Positions 47,308 through 56,250 of a DNA stretch of 64,000 nt are shown piece by piece. This stretch comes from Thermocrispum municipale DSM 44069 (GTDB lineage Bacteria > Actinomycetota > Actinomycetes > Mycobacteriales > Pseudonocardiaceae). The stretch is from assembly GCF_000427825.1 (NCBI RefSeq), contig NZ_ATYT01000007.1, forward strand, positions 62,001 through 126,000, given 5' to 3'. Each line of letters opens with the position of its first letter. The stretch's first letter is position 1. Position numbers and translations under genes: made by a program. A model generated the notes under the pieces. That model saw only the letters and a program-made list of their open reading frames with translations. It ran no database searches and was not told where the DNA came from.

Positions 47308-47426
47308 CCGTTCCGACGCGGGCAGTGAGCGGGACTTCGCTTTCGTGACCTGCACGGATACGGTGACGGCAGCGGACGGTGACCAACCGGAGAAACAGAC
47401 ACACCCAGCAGGAATGAGATGCGCGC

Positions 47427-48797
47427 ATGACCGTGGCCGCCCCACCGCGAGCAACCGGTGCGGTCGACCAGCGACCGCACGCACAGCGCCAAGAGAAGAC
47501 CCCGACCCGGACCCCACATCGACGCAAGCGCAGCACCCCCCGGGTGCTGCGGTCGATGCTGATCGGGCTGGTGACGCTGAGCCTGGTTGTCGGGGCGGTG
47601 TGCACTCTGTTGGTGCTCAAGCGCGAGCAGCGGCTGGACCAGCTGGCCACCACCGACGGCGAGCTGCACGCGGCCGCCGAGCAGTTCTACCGGTCGTTGT
47701 CGACCGCCGACGTGGCCGCCAGCGCGGCGTTCCTCGCCAGGGACGTCGGTATGGCCACCGATCGCGTCCGCTACGAGACGGAGTACGAAGCTGCCGCGGG
47801 CGAGGCCCAGTCGGCGCTGGCCCGGCTGGTCGCCGCCTCCGACGAGGACACCGACAGCCGCCAGCGCGACCTGCTGGGGACGTTGCCCGGCAGGCTGTCC
47901 GAGTACACCGTGCTGGTCGAGCAGGCGCGCGCGTACAACCGGTTGCACGAGCCGGTGGCCTCCACGTACCAGCTGCTGGCCGCCGACGCGATGGCGGCGA
48001 ACCTGCTGCCCGCGGGACAGAAGCTGTACGACTCGGTCATCGAGCGGCTGACCGACAACCAACGGGCGGCCACCGAACCGCCGTGGGTGGAGTTGACGCT
48101 CGGCGGTGTGTTGCTGGTGGCGCTGATCGGCGCGCAGGTTTACGTGTGGCGGCGCTCGCGCCGGGTGTTCAATATCGGCCTGCTGGTGGCCACGGTCGCG
48201 GCGGTGAGCATGGTCGGCTGGATCGCCTTGTCCCACTTCACCGCCAGCAGCCGGGCAGAGCGCAGTCACAGTGAGGGGACGGAAGTGATCAACACCGTGA
48301 CGCAAGCCCGCAACACCGGGCTGGCCGCGCGGGCGAACGAGGCGCTCATCCCGGTCGCCACCCGGGACGACCACTCGTTCGCCGAGTACGAGAGCAGCTT
48401 CCAGCACATGATGCAGCAGCTGACCGGCGACGACGGGCGTCTCGCCGCAGCCAAGGCGGTGAGCACGGACGGCTCGGCGCGGGCGGCCGTCGACGACGCG
48501 CTGGCGGCGGCACGATCATGGAACAACACCCATGCCGCGGTGCAGCAGGCCGCAGCGAGCGGCGACCAGAAGAAGGCGGTTCGGGCACTGGTCGCGTCGC
48601 AAGGGGCAGCGGCGTTCGAATCATTTGACGACGCGCTGGCCGGCATCGTGGACGATGTACGGCTGCGTTTCGAATCCGCCGCCGACGAGGCACGCGCCGC
48701 GTTGACCGGAGTGCTGATCGGTGTGATCAGCCTGGCTTTGCTGGCCGCCGCCGGAGGGGCGTTCGGCGTGTGGCAGCGATTGAGGGAGTACCGATGA
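47427..48797 (+). CDS. GlnX-like four-TM sensor protein
   Basis: A 456-residue membrane protein with segments at about 44-64, 222-241, 248-270 and 426-446. This leaves two outer helical domains (65-221 and 271-425) rich in Ala-heptads, the pattern of a chemoreceptor-like four-helix sensor. The N-terminal 40 residues are basic and cytoplasmic. It matches Rv0412c (GlnX), thought to relay the GlnH signal across the membrane to PknG. Its TGA overlaps the pknG ATG (ATGA). Confidence 0.8.
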   Translation: MTVAAPPRATGAVDQRPHAQRQEKTPTRTPHRRKRSTPRVLRSMLIGLVTLSLVVGAVCTLLVLKREQRLDQLATTDGELHAAAEQFYRSLSTADVAASAAFLARDVGMATDRVRYETEYEAAAGEAQSALARLVAASDEDTDSRQRDLLGTLPGRLSEYTVLVEQARAYNRLHEPVASTYQLLAADAMAANLLPAGQKLYDSVIERLTDNQRAATEPPWVELTLGGVLLVALIGAQVYVWRRSRRVFNIGLLVATVAAVSMVGWIALSHFTASSRAERSHSEGTEVINTVTQARNTGLAARANEALIPVATRDDHSFAEYESSFQHMMQQLTGDDGRLAAAKAVSTDGSARAAVDDALAAARSWNNTHAAVQQAAASGDQKKAVRALVASQGAAAFESFDDALAGIVDDVRLRFESAADEARAALTGVLIGVISLALLAAAGGAFGVWQRLREYR

Positions 48798-51355
48798 GGT
48801 GGCGACGCACCAACAAGTCGACCGCGAAGCAGGCGGATCGCGCCCCCGAGGCCGGGGGCGACACGCAGACGGACGTGAAGGACCGGTCACTCCCCGAGGA
48901 CAGTTTCGACGCGTTCGAGGCGGACGCGGCGGCGCAGAACGGCGGAGCCGAACAGGCGCCGACGCAGCAGGTGACCGACGCCATCCCGTGCCCGCGTGAG
49001 TCGTGCGACGGCACGCTCGACGAGGACCGGTTCTGTGACGTCTGTGGTTTGGAAGCGCCGTCGGACGCTGTTGCCGGGGATGCCAAGACCGCGAAGGACG
49101 GCGATTCGGCCGACGCGGACGGCGAGCACGGCGGCGACGGCGAGGAGCATTCCGAACGCACCGGGCGGCGTGGCTCGGTGCGGACGGTGTCCCACCGCAC
49201 CGGCTCCGGCGTCACCTCGCCCAGCGGTGGCTGGGCCGCCTCGTCGATGTCGGCCACCACCGGCACCAGGGGCAGCGGCCCGTCGCGCGCGTCCAACCGC
49301 GGCATGCTCGGCGCGGGCTTGGTGGAGATGCCGCACGTGCCGTACCGGGACCCCACGGAAGTGGTGCTGAAGAACCCGATGGTGCCCGAGCACCGGCGGT
49401 TCTGCAGCCGCTGCGGCGCCAAGGTCGGGCGCAGCACGGCCGACCGTCCCGGCCGGTCCGAAGGGTTCTGCCCGCAGTGCGGTCAGCGGTTCTCGTTCAC
49501 CCCGAAGCTGTTCCCCGGCCAGCTGGTGCACGGCCAGTACGAGGTGCTCGGCTGCCTGGCACACGGCGGCCTCGGCTGGATCTACCTGGCCAAGGACCGC
49601 GCGGTCGCCGACCGCTGGGTGGTGCTCAAGGGCCTGCTGGACACCGGTGACTCGGACGCGATGGCCGCCGCGCTCGCCGAGCGTCACTTCCTGGCCAAGG
49701 TCGAGCACCCGAACATCGTCAAGATCCACAACTTCGTCCAGCACCGCGACCAGCACGGCGACAACGTCGGCTACATCGTGATGGAGTACGTCGGCGGCCA
49801 GTCGCTGAAGGACATGATCAAGCAGCGGCGGGCGGAGATCGGCCCGAACGAATGCCTGCCGCTGGAACAGGCCATCGCCTACACCATCGAGACGCTGCGG
49901 CCGCTCGGCTACCTGCACAGCATCGGGCTGCTGTTCTGCGACTTCAAACCGGACAACGTCATCCAGACCCAGGAACAGCTGAAACTGATCGACCTGGGCG
50001 CGGTGCGGCACGCCGACGACGACACGTCCGCGGTGTTCGGCACCATCGGCTACCAGGCGCCCGAGGTGGAGTCGGCGGGGCCGTCGGTGGCGTCCGATTT
50101 GTACGCGGTCGGTCGCTCGCTCGCGGTGATGAGCTTCCCGTTCGACTTCCAGAAGCGCTACCGCGACCACCTGCCCGCGCAGCAGGACGTGCCACTGCTC
50201 GCCGAGTTCGACTCGTTCGACCGCTTGCTGCGGCGGGCGACCGCTCTGGAGCCGGAGCGGCGCTTCACCTCCGCCGCCGAGATGGCCGAACAGCTGACCG
50301 GTGTGCTGCGTGAAGTGCTGGCCGCCAAGGACGGTCAGCCGCGGCCGGGGCCGTCGACCGAGTTCACCCCGGAGCGCCGCAGCTTCGGCGTGCGGCCGCA
50401 GCTGGACTCGTACCACGGACAGGGGGCGCGGCTGGCGGTCGACCCGCGGCAGGTGGCCAACGCGCTGCCGGTCACCCGGGTGGACAGCAACGACCCGGCG
50501 GCGGCGTTCCTGGCCTCGGTCAGCACGTCGGACCCGGCCGAGCTGCTGGAGATCCTCGGCGCGGAGAAGCCGACCGAGGAGATCCGGTTCCGGATGATCC
50601 GGGCCTACATCGAGCTCGACCAGATCGACGAGGCGCTGCACGCGGTCGACGAGCTGCTGGCCGACAAGGACCTGCACACGGCGCGTACGCAGTGGCGTGC
50701 CGAGTGGCACCGCGGCCTCGCGTTGCTCGCCGCGGGCAGGCACACCGAGGCCAGCACGGCGTTCGACTCGGTGCTCGACACGGTCCCCGGCGAGCTGGCG
50801 CCCAAGCTGGCGCTGGCCGCGTGCGCCGAGGCCGAGGAGGACTGGGACTGGGCCGACTACTACTACCGCACGGTGTGGCGCACCGACCGCACGTACGTCA
50901 GCGCCGCGTTCGGCCTGGCTCGCGCGCTGCTGGCCACCGGCGCCAACGACGAGGCGACCGACGTGCTCAACTCGGTACCGGAGACGTCCAGCCACTACAT
51001 CACGGCCCGGTTGTTGGCCATCCAGGCGACCACCGTGGCGGCCGACCCGGCGTCGCTGACACCCGACGAGCTGGAACGCGCGGGCCGGCAGTTGGAAGCG
51101 CTCGAGCTCGACCCGGTCCGGGAAGCCCGCATGTCGGTCGACCTGCTGGAAGCCGCACTGGCCTGGACGAAGTCCGGTGGCCGTGAACTCAACGCGGCCG
51201 ATCGCAGCGTGCTCGGCCATCGGCTCACCGAATACGACCTGCGCAGCGGCCTGGAGACGTCCTACCGCGCGTTGGCCCGCCAGGCCTCCGACGAAGAAGA
51301 GCGCGTGGCCCTGGTCGACCGCGCGAACCAAGTGCGCCCGAGGACGTGGCTGTGA
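48794..51355 (+). CDS. pknG: Ser/Thr protein kinase G (PknG)
   Basis: An 853-residue soluble kinase. N-terminal region: a zinc-ribbon-like site C66, C71, C81, C84, and a disordered Ser/Gly/Asp stretch. Rubredoxin-like domain: C204, C207 (FCSRCG) and C226, C229 (FCPQCG). Kinase domain: K279 (WVVLKGLL), the atypical catalytic loop FCDFKPDN (D383, no HRD arginine) and DLG (D400) instead of DFG. The C-terminal ~300 residues are TPRs. In mycobacteria PknG phosphorylates GarA to set glutamate/TCA flux. Coupled to glnX and to the phosphatase by four-base overlaps. Confidence 0.95.
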   Translation: MRWRRTNKSTAKQADRAPEAGGDTQTDVKDRSLPEDSFDAFEADAAAQNGGAEQAPTQQVTDAIPCPRESCDGTLDEDRFCDVCGLEAPSDAVAGDAKTAKDGDSADADGEHGGDGEEHSERTGRRGSVRTVSHRTGSGVTSPSGGWAASSMSATTGTRGSGPSRASNRGMLGAGLVEMPHVPYRDPTEVVLKNPMVPEHRRFCSRCGAKVGRSTADRPGRSEGFCPQCGQRFSFTPKLFPGQLVHGQYEVLGCLAHGGLGWIYLAKDRAVADRWVVLKGLLDTGDSDAMAAALAERHFLAKVEHPNIVKIHNFVQHRDQHGDNVGYIVMEYVGGQSLKDMIKQRRAEIGPNECLPLEQAIAYTIETLRPLGYLHSIGLLFCDFKPDNVIQTQEQLKLIDLGAVRHADDDTSAVFGTIGYQAPEVESAGPSVASDLYAVGRSLAVMSFPFDFQKRYRDHLPAQQDVPLLAEFDSFDRLLRRATALEPERRFTSAAEMAEQLTGVLREVLAAKDGQPRPGPSTEFTPERRSFGVRPQLDSYHGQGARLAVDPRQVANALPVTRVDSNDPAAAFLASVSTSDPAELLEILGAEKPTEEIRFRMIRAYIELDQIDEALHAVDELLADKDLHTARTQWRAEWHRGLALLAAGRHTEASTAFDSVLDTVPGELAPKLALAACAEAEEDWDWADYYYRTVWRTDRTYVSAAFGLARALLATGANDEATDVLNSVPETSSHYITARLLAIQATTVAADPASLTPDELERAGRQLEALELDPVREARMSVDLLEAALAWTKSGGRELNAADRSVLGHRLTEYDLRSGLETSYRALARQASDEEERVALVDRANQVRPRTWL

Positions 51356-52440
51356 CCAATTCGCCGAGCACCGACTTCTCGCTGGCCGACACCGAGCCGG
51401 TGCGGCCACGGCACGTGTGCCCGGACTGCTCGTCCCCGGTGGGCAAGCGTGACCGGTTCTGCGAGGTGTGCGGCCGCAACCTGCTGTTGCACCGCACGCC
51501 GGTCGGTGGGCCCGACCCGGCGATGCAGGTGGCGACCTGTATCTCGTGCGACTTCGCCGAGATCGACTCCGAGGGCTTCTGCCTGCGCTGTGGCCGGTCG
51601 CAGCCGCTCGGCCGGGATCGCGTGGTCTACGACCTCGGCGTGGTCGCGGGGGTCAGCGATCGCGGCAGGCGGCGCGAGAGGAACGAGGACGCGCTGGCGC
51701 TCGGCTGGATCGGTCGCCGCGACTCCCCCAAGTGCGTGGTTGCCGTCGTCTGCGACGGCGTGGCGTTCTCCTCCCGGGCGAGCGAGGCGTCCCAGGGCGC
51801 CGCTGATGCCGCGGTGGACATCCTGTTGTCGGCGATGTCGGGGACGGCCGACCCCACGGCGGCCACCCGCGCGGCGGCCGCGGCCGCGTCGGCCGCGGTC
51901 AACCGACTTGCCGACGAAGGCGATCACGAGGAGGGCCCGCCCGCCACCACCTACGTCTCGGCCATCGTCAACGAGTCCGAGGTGACCATCGGCTGGATCG
52001 GTGACTCCCGGGCGTACTGGCTGGCCACCGGGTCGAACGGCACCCGGTCGCGGTGCCTGACCGTCGACCACACCAGAGCCAACGAGCTGGTGGCCTCCGG
52101 CGTGAGCGCGGTCGCCGCGGGCGCGGCGGAGGACGCCAACGCCCTGGCGCGCTGGCTCGGTGCGGACGCGGACGACCCCCGCCCGCAGGTGCAGCGCTTC
52201 CGGCCCAACGGCCCGGGCACCGTGCTGCTGTGCACCGACGGCCTGTGGGGCTATCTGAGCGGACCGAGCGTGCTGGCCGCCCACCTGCCCGTCGGCGGCC
52301 GCGACCCGCTCGGCACCGCGATGGACCTCACCGAGGCCGCCAACGAACGCGGCGGCAGGGACAACATCACCGTGGCCGCGATTCCGTTTCCGGTGTGTGC
52401 GGGGCAAGAACCGGGAATGGCGAGGAGTGACAGCCCATGA
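51352..52440 (+). CDS. PP2C-type Ser/Thr phosphatase with double N-terminal zinc ribbon
   Basis: A 362-residue phosphatase. Two four-Cys zinc-ribbon-like motifs lead it: C23, C26, C37, C40 (CPDC...FCEVCG) and C63, C66, C77, C80 (CISC...FCLRCG). The PP2C metal-site motifs follow: NEDA (D113), VCDG (D135), LLCTDGLWGYL and GGRDNITVAA. It could reverse PknG phosphorylation. The GTG at 51352 overlaps the pknG stop by four bases; its own stop overlaps the VWA gene (ATGA). No membrane segment, so it acts in the cytoplasm. Confidence 0.92.
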   Translation: MTNSPSTDFSLADTEPVRPRHVCPDCSSPVGKRDRFCEVCGRNLLLHRTPVGGPDPAMQVATCISCDFAEIDSEGFCLRCGRSQPLGRDRVVYDLGVVAGVSDRGRRRERNEDALALGWIGRRDSPKCVVAVVCDGVAFSSRASEASQGAADAAVDILLSAMSGTADPTAATRAAAAAASAAVNRLADEGDHEEGPPATTYVSAIVNESEVTIGWIGDSRAYWLATGSNGTRSRCLTVDHTRANELVASGVSAVAAGAAEDANALARWLGADADDPRPQVQRFRPNGPGTVLLCTDGLWGYLSGPSVLAAHLPVGGRDPLGTAMDLTEAANERGGRDNITVAAIPFPVCAGQEPGMARSDSP

Positions 52441-53747
52441 CCAGCTACCCGGAGTTTCAGCTCGAGGTCGCGCAGAACCAATACCTGGCGCCGGGGGCCA
52501 CAGAGGTCAACGCCGTCCTGACCGTCACGGCGGACGCGCCGGAGGAAGGCCAGTTCACCACGTCGGCTGCGGAGATCGTCATCGTGGACTGCTCGGCGTC
52601 GATGTACCGCCCGAGCAAGCTGAACGCGGCCAAGCAGGCCACCATCGCCGCGATCGACGGCATCCGCGACGGGGTGGAGTTCGCGGTGATCGCCGGCAAC
52701 GAGTCGGCCAAGGTGGTCTACCCGCCCAAACACGAGGGGCTGACCCTGGCGAGGGCCGACGAGGAGACGAAGGCGGCGGCCAGGGACGCGGTGGCCCGGC
52801 TGGTACCCAGCGGTGGCACCGCGATGGGACGCTGGTTGTGGCTGGCCGATCAGCTGTTCGCCACCAGCACCGCGGAGATCCGGCACGCCATCCTGCTCAC
52901 CGACGGGCGCAACGACAGCCAGGCGCCCAAGGAACTGACCGCCACGCTGGAGAGCGTCGCGGGCAACTTCGTGTGCGACTGCCGAGGTGTCGGCACCGAC
53001 TGGGAGGTCGCCGAGCTGCGGCAGATCGCACACGCCCTGCTCGGCAGCGTGGACATCGTCGCCGAGCCCGCCGATCTGGCCGCGGACTTCGCCGCGATGA
53101 CCGAGGCCGCGATGGGCAAGGCGGTGGCCGACGTCGGCCTGCGGCTGTGGACACCGCAAGGCGCCCGGATCGACTTCGTCAAGCAGGTCGAACCGACCCT
53201 GGCCGACCTGACCGCGATGGGCACGCCGACCGACGCGCGCAGCGTCGAGTACCCGACGGGCGCGTGGGGCAGCGAGACCCGCTCGTACCACGTGAAGCTG
53301 CATGTGCCCCCCGCCGAGGTGGGCGACAAGATGCTCGCCTGCCGGGTGAGCCTGGTGTCGTCCGGACCGAACAAGTCCGAGATCGTCCTCGGCAAGGGAC
53401 GCGTGCTGGCGGTGTGGACCGATGACGTCTCGCTGTCGACCGTCATCGATCCCACGGTGGCCCACTACACCGGCCAGGCGGAGCTGGCCGATGCGATCCA
53501 TGCCGGCTTGGCGGCGCGCCGGGCGGGCGACATCGAGACCGCCACGCAGAAGCTCGGCCGAGCTGTGGCGTTGGCCACACAATCCGGCCACGAAGACGCC
53601 GTCAGCCTGCTGTCGGGCGTGGTGGATGTGGAAGACGCGGTGCAGGGAACCGTCAAGCTCAAGAGTCGTGTCTCGGCCATCGACGAGATGACGTTGGACA
53701 CCAGGTCGACGGTGACCAAGCGGGTCTCGCGACGCACCGGAATCTGA
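52437..53747 (+). CDS. VWA-domain protein of the PknG operon
   Basis: A 436-residue protein with no signal or membrane segment. An N-terminal beta-rich region precedes a von Willebrand A domain with an intact MIDAS: D51-x-S53-x-S55 (VDCSASMY), a GGTAMG loop and LLTDGRND. The C-terminal ~180 residues are a beta-sandwich then helices (TGQAELADAIHAGLAARRAGDIETATQKLGRAVALA). VWA proteins hold partners through a metal. Operon position between a PP2C and an FHA gene recalls the TerY-P triads described for tellurite-resistance-linked VWA proteins. Confidence 0.88.
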   Translation: MTSYPEFQLEVAQNQYLAPGATEVNAVLTVTADAPEEGQFTTSAAEIVIVDCSASMYRPSKLNAAKQATIAAIDGIRDGVEFAVIAGNESAKVVYPPKHEGLTLARADEETKAAARDAVARLVPSGGTAMGRWLWLADQLFATSTAEIRHAILLTDGRNDSQAPKELTATLESVAGNFVCDCRGVGTDWEVAELRQIAHALLGSVDIVAEPADLAADFAAMTEAAMGKAVADVGLRLWTPQGARIDFVKQVEPTLADLTAMGTPTDARSVEYPTGAWGSETRSYHVKLHVPPAEVGDKMLACRVSLVSSGPNKSEIVLGKGRVLAVWTDDVSLSTVIDPTVAHYTGQAELADAIHAGLAARRAGDIETATQKLGRAVALATQSGHEDAVSLLSGVVDVEDAVQGTVKLKSRVSAIDEMTLDTRSTVTKRVSRRTGI

Positions 53748-53760
53748 AGGGGTGACAGCG

Positions 53761-54417
53761 ATGCCGAGGTGCCCTGGCGGACATCAATCCGCCGACGTCG
53801 AGTTCTGTGACGTCTGCGGGCTCTCGCTTCATGTGTCCAAGCGAACCTCCCCCATTCCCGGCCTGGCCAAGTGCCCGACGTGCGGCACCCAGTTGCAGGG
53901 CCGGTTCTGCGAAGCATGCGGCACGGACACGTTGCCGGGCGCTCCCCCACCGGTGCCGGTGCAGCAGCCCGCGCACGTCGAACCACCGAAACCGGAGCCG
54001 CCGCCCGCGACCTGGACGGCCGTGGTGAGCGTGGACCGCGCGCATTTCGACGCGGTGACCGCCGCGGGCAACGGCACCGCACCCGGCGGGTTCCCCGCGG
54101 ACTGGGAGGAACGACGCTTCGAGCTGCACGGCAACCAGGTGAGCATCGGCAGGCGCAGCCGCACACGCAACATCAAGCCGGACATCGACCTGGCGGGCCC
54201 GCCGGAGGACTACGGCGTTTCCCACCTGCACGCCGTGCTGGTGCCGCGCACGGACAACACGTGGAGCATCGTCGACGTGGGCTCGACCAACGGCACCATG
54301 CTCAACGACCAGCCGTATCCGCTGGCCGCGAACGTCCCGCACCCGCTGCGCCACGGCGACCGGATCTATCTGGGCGCCTGGACGGTCATCACCATCGAGG
54401 TCGATCCGCCCCACTGA
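53761..54417 (+). CDS. FHA-domain protein with two N-terminal zinc ribbons
   Basis: A 218-residue protein. N-terminal Cys pairs: C4 with C16, C19 (FCDVCG) and C38, C41, C50, C53 (CPTCG...FCEACG). A Pro-rich linker follows, then an FHA domain (VSIGRRSRTRN, then VSHLHAVLVPR and VDVGSTNGTMLNDQ), which binds phosphothreonine peptides. The ATG at 53761 has an AAGGGG ribosome site about 9 nt upstream; the GTG at 53752 lies directly against it. Last gene of the PknG operon. It could be the kinase's substrate or reader, as GarA is in mycobacteria, but it is not GarA itself. Confidence 0.9.
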   Translation: MPRCPGGHQSADVEFCDVCGLSLHVSKRTSPIPGLAKCPTCGTQLQGRFCEACGTDTLPGAPPPVPVQQPAHVEPPKPEPPPATWTAVVSVDRAHFDAVTAAGNGTAPGGFPADWEERRFELHGNQVSIGRRSRTRNIKPDIDLAGPPEDYGVSHLHAVLVPRTDNTWSIVDVGSTNGTMLNDQPYPLAANVPHPLRHGDRIYLGAWTVITIEVDPPH

Positions 54418-54423
54418 GCAGGG

Positions 54424-55176
54424 TCAGTACGGCGCCGTGCCGGCCGCCACGTCCGCGAGCTTGCGGGCCAGCCAGTGCCGCACGGCCTGCCACAGGCCGC
54501 CCCCGAGCGAGATCCGGGCGACGCCGAGCTCGGCCAACTGCCCCAGGTCCGGGCCGCCGGGCAGATACGTGGCGTTCACCGGGGCCGGGGCCACCGCCGA
54601 GACGAACTCCTCCAGCACGGCGGCGGACCGCACGTGGATCGGATACACGCAATCGGCCCCGGCGTCCAGGTAGGCGCGGGCCCGCTCCACGGCGTCCGGC
54701 AACGCGGCCCGCTCCGCTTCCTCGGAATCGGTCGCCAAGAACGTGTCGATCCGCGCGTTGATCACCACACCGTCACCGACGCTGTCCCGCAGCTTCGCGA
54801 GGAACACGGCTTGCTCGCGCGGCTCGCGCCTGCGCCGCTCCTGCTGGTCGGTGTCCTCGATGTTGCAGCCCGCGGCGTCGACGTCGAACAGCAGCTCCGC
54901 CAGCGCGCTCGGCGGCAGGCCGTAGCCGGACTCCGCGTCCACGGTCACCGGCACGTCGACCGCCGCCGCGATGCGCCCGGCGGCGGCGAACATCTCGGCC
55001 GCGGTGGCCTCTTCCCCGTCGGAGTAGCCGAGCGTGGCCGCCACGGCCACCGAACTGGTCGCGACGGCGGGGAAACCGGCTTCCACGACCAGGCGCGCGG
55101 TGTCGGCGTCCCAGATGTTCGGCAGCACCAACGGGCGACCCGGCACGTGCAGGTCCAACAGATCTCGAGCGGTCAC
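54424..55176 (-). CDS. Isocitrate lyase/PEP mutase superfamily protein
   Basis: A 250-residue TIM-barrel enzyme. ARDLLDLHVPGRPLVLPNIWDADTARLVVEAGFPAVATSS is the family N-terminus. VTVDAESGYG supplies the Mg-binding acid and NIEDTDQ the second. Members cleave or rearrange C-C or P-C bonds of oxaloacetate- or 2-methylisocitrate-like substrates. The short form with no Cys-rich KKCGH loop fits oxaloacetase/PEPM-like proteins, exact reaction unknown. GTG start with AAAGGG upstream. Its stop is 6 bp from the convergent FHA gene. Confidence 0.85.
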   Translation of the reverse strand: MTARDLLDLHVPGRPLVLPNIWDADTARLVVEAGFPAVATSSVAVAATLGYSDGEEATAAEMFAAAGRIAAAVDVPVTVDAESGYGLPPSALAELLFDVDAAGCNIEDTDQQERRRREPREQAVFLAKLRDSVGDGVVINARIDTFLATDSEEAERAALPDAVERARAYLDAGADCVYPIHVRSAAVLEEFVSAVAPAPVNATYLPGGPDLGQLAELGVARISLGGGLWQAVRHWLARKLADVAAGTAPY

Positions 55177-55256
55177 CCAACCCTTTCTACCGGACTTCGC
55201 GACGACCGCCCGCCCACTCGCCGACGGCACGCCCGGAAGGGCAGCCGTGGTGGATG

Positions 55257-56222
55257 TCAGCGCCGCAACGTGCGGATCAACTCGTCCGCCGCCGTGAACG
55301 GATCCAGCTCGCGGTCGACCACCCGCTTGGTCAGCATCTCGAGGGCCTCGCCGCCGCCGAGGTCGGCCAGCCTGCTGCGCAGCTCGCGGAGGGCGATCGC
55401 TTCCACCTCGGTGCGCGCCCGGATCTGCCGGCGACTCGCCAGCTCACCTTCGGACTCCAGCCACGCCCGGTGCTCGTCGAGCGCCTGCAGAACCTCCTCG
55501 GCGCCTTGGTTCTGGGCGGCGACCGTGCGCACGATCGGCTGCCGCCACCGGCGGCCCCGCAGCTCCCGGCGGCTGAGCGCGATCATGTTCTTCAGCTCGC
55601 GGACGGTGGTCTCGGCCCCGTCGCGGTCGGCCTTGTTCACCACGAACACGTCGGCGATCTCCAGCACGCCGGCCTTGACCGCCTGGACGCCGTCACCCGC
55701 GCCCGGAGCGAGCAGCACCAACACGGTGTCGGCGAGCCGGACGATGTCGACCTCGGACTGGCCGACCCCGACGGTCTCGATCAGCACCACGTCGAACCCG
55801 GCCGCGTCGAGCACCCGCACCGACTGCGGCGTCGACCAGGACAGCCCGCCGAGGTGGCCTCGGGTGGCCAACGAGCGGATGAACACCCCCGGGTCGGTGG
55901 CGTGCTCGGCCATCCGGATCCGGTCGCCGAGCAGCGCGCCGCCGGTGAACGGCGACGACGGGTCGATGGCCAGCACGCCGACCCGCTTGCCTTGCGCGCG
56001 CAGCGCGGCCAGCAGCATCGACGTCGACGTGGACTTGCCGACGCCCGGCGGCCCGGTAAGCCCGATGACCTGCGCGTTTCCGGTGTACGGCGTCAGTGCG
56101 CGGACGACCTCGCGAAGCCGCGGGTGGTCGTCCTCCACCAACGACAGCAAGCGGGAGACGGCGCGCGGCTGTCCGGCACGCGCGCGGTCGACCAGCTCGC
56201 CGACGTCCAGCTGCCCGGTCAC
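55257..56222 (-). CDS. meaB: Methylmalonyl-CoA mutase-associated GTPase MeaB
   Basis: A 321-residue G3E GTPase that guards and loads the B12-dependent acyl-CoA mutases. P-loop GPPGVGKST near residue 57-65, LAIDPSSPFTGGALLGDRIRM (switch), FIRSLATRGHLGGLS, DVVLIETVGVGQSE and VVNKADRDGA are all MeaB/ArgK hallmarks. GTG start, 28 bp downstream of the thiolase gene, so probably co-transcribed with it. No mutase gene is in the window. Confidence 0.95.
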   Translation of the reverse strand: MTGQLDVGELVDRARAGQPRAVSRLLSLVEDDHPRLREVVRALTPYTGNAQVIGLTGPPGVGKSTSTSMLLAALRAQGKRVGVLAIDPSSPFTGGALLGDRIRMAEHATDPGVFIRSLATRGHLGGLSWSTPQSVRVLDAAGFDVVLIETVGVGQSEVDIVRLADTVLVLLAPGAGDGVQAVKAGVLEIADVFVVNKADRDGAETTVRELKNMIALSRRELRGRRWRQPIVRTVAAQNQGAEEVLQALDEHRAWLESEGELASRRQIRARTEVEAIALRELRSRLADLGGGEALEMLTKRVVDRELDPFTAADELIRTLRR

Positions 56223-56250
56223 ACCCGGTGAGCCTAGAGCCCCGCGTGCC

